DNA of 6,758 nucleotides from assembly GCA_036397995.1 (NCBI GenBank), contig DASWHX010000205.1, positions 1 through 6,758 of the forward strand, in the 5' to 3' direction. Within the stretch, counting starts at the first letter, position 1. Every line of letters starts with the position of its first letter. Under the pieces are notes generated by a model. It did not search any database. It had not been told where the DNA came from and worked only from the letters and a program-made list of their open reading frames with translations. The DNA is from DASWHX01 sp036397995. GTDB taxonomy: Bacteria; Bacteroidota; Bacteroidia; Cytophagales; Cyclobacteriaceae. Shown in pieces: positions 6,374-6,758 of the stretch. The translations under genes and the position numbers were made by a program.

Positions 6374-6620
6374 TCAGGAATTTTCAGCTGTCAAATTAAA
6401 TCTGGCACTGGAGTACTTATACTTCCGGATATTTGCATAAGCCAGCTTTGACCGGATTATTGTGAATGTAATCAATTTTTTGCCAAAATACTTCCTCTCT
6501 CCACAAGGTCACAGCCAGGGAATTGCGCTCCTAAACATGATATTTTCTGTCTTTGGCATTTACGTGTAATTGTTCATGCAAATCGAATTTCTCAATCTTT
6601 AACACTTTACCATCACAAAA
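6374..6620 (-). pseudogene. Degraded C-terminal fragment of a Y1/REP-associated-type transposase
   Basis: Read on the minus strand from about 6597, the frame gives EKFDLHEQLHVNAKDRKYHV, then a TAG at 6533-6531, then ERNSL and FWQKIDYIHNNPVKAGLCKY. The 'KDRxYxxWxRxSL' and 'YIHNNPVxAGLCxYPEEYxYSSA' blocks are hallmarks of the C-terminal part of Bacteroidota Y1-type (IS200-like, REP-associated) transposases. The TAG stands where the family has tryptophan, so TGG to TAG is the simplest explanation. After KYPE the frame breaks near 6421; a two-base loss explains it, because the next frame continues YKYSSARFNLTAENS and stops at 6376-6374. The N-terminal half with the HUH motif is absent: homology fades by about 6620, just before the promoter of the next gene. 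The product cannot be active. Confidence 0.85.
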
Positions 6621-6634
6621 AAAGTAAATCTTTA

Positions 6635-6666
6635 TTTGGTTTATATTATAAACTAGTTTATAATTG
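6635..6666 (+). promoter_or_regulatory. Bacteroidota-type promoter of the right-edge gene
   Basis: TTTG (6635-6638), a 20-base spacer and TATAATTG (6659-6666), which matches TAnnTTTG at all but one base. Transcription should start near 6672, giving a leader under 20 bases before the ATG at 6691. Confidence 0.75.
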
Positions 6667-6690
6667 AGAATTAATTTAAATAATAGAACT

Positions 6691-6758
6691 ATGAAGCAGG
6701 AAAATAACCCGCTTACCGCCCAGCAAAGCCTTGATATCATCACCAATATGATCAGACA
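6691..6758 (+). CDS. Start of a probable Bacteroidota membrane protein, cut by the window edge
   Basis: Twenty-two codons are visible: ATG, then a polar start reading MKQENNPLTAQQSLDIITNM. The pattern 'xLTxxQSLxIIxxMI' is familiar from a family of Bacteroidota proteins of about 200 residues whose N-terminal helix is followed by several membrane helices; I know no function for them. A consensus promoter sits just upstream with a very short leader, which supports this start. The right-hand end is outside the window, so the family call needs the rest of the gene. Confidence 0.7.
   Translation, partial: MKQENNPLTAQQSLDIITNMIR

Noticed and set aside
6531..6746. 71-residue minus-strand ORF
   Set aside because: Its first half runs antisense to the start and promoter of the right-edge gene, and its second half is the transposase relic up to the TAG; it is not a gene as a unit.

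Overview
The window looks like chromosomal DNA from a member of the Bacteroidota, probably a Cytophagales-like lineage. It is AT-rich. Three promoters match the Bacteroidota consensus (-33 TTTG, -7 TAnnTTTG), and all three have exactly 20 bases between the elements. The protein families also fit: a permease with an N-terminal 'permease prefix' domain next to a PadR regulator, a DUF6252-like lipoprotein, PorT-like small outer-membrane barrels, and A-rich rather than Shine-Dalgarno-rich start regions.

Layout. At the left edge is an initiator tRNA gene (minus strand) with a perfect consensus promoter. Next, also on the minus strand, is a two-gene operon read from right to left: a PadR-type repressor (2790-3122), then a large FtsX/MacB-type ABC permease (190-2793). 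They overlap by ATGA, which fixes the permease start at an ATG at 2793 rather than the longer TTG-initiated frame. Divergent from this operon is a small three-helix membrane protein of the DUF2784 type (start preferred at 3321). The intergenic region between them holds several inverted repeats that could be PadR operators. A poorly coding stretch (3711-4112) has two clear hairpins and one doubtful short ORF. It is followed by a secreted, probably outer-membrane protein of unknown family (4113-4754) and a doubtful 40-residue ORF (4793-4915). Convergent to these is another two-gene minus-strand operon: a PorT-like outer-membrane barrel (GTG start, 6097) whose end overlaps the start of a DUF6252-like lipoprotein by 11 bases. 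It is driven by a promoter at 6142-6173.

The right end (6098-6690) lacks an intact gene. It carries the degraded C-terminal part of a Y1/REP-associated-type transposase (6374 to about 6620), broken by an in-frame TAG and by a frameshift. Immediately beyond it a consensus promoter drives the first 22 codons of a gene that leaves the window, probably a Bacteroidota-specific membrane protein.

How the genes work together: the PadR protein probably represses its own operon and so controls the permease, which has no ATPase subunit in this window. The barrel and lipoprotein pair are translationally coupled and probably act together at the outer membrane. I see no defence island, CRISPR array or complete mobile element. 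The most informative unexpected items are the transposase relic, a pair of similar GTYGGTG...ACCAA hairpins that may be dispersed palindromes, and the repeat-rich PadR control region.
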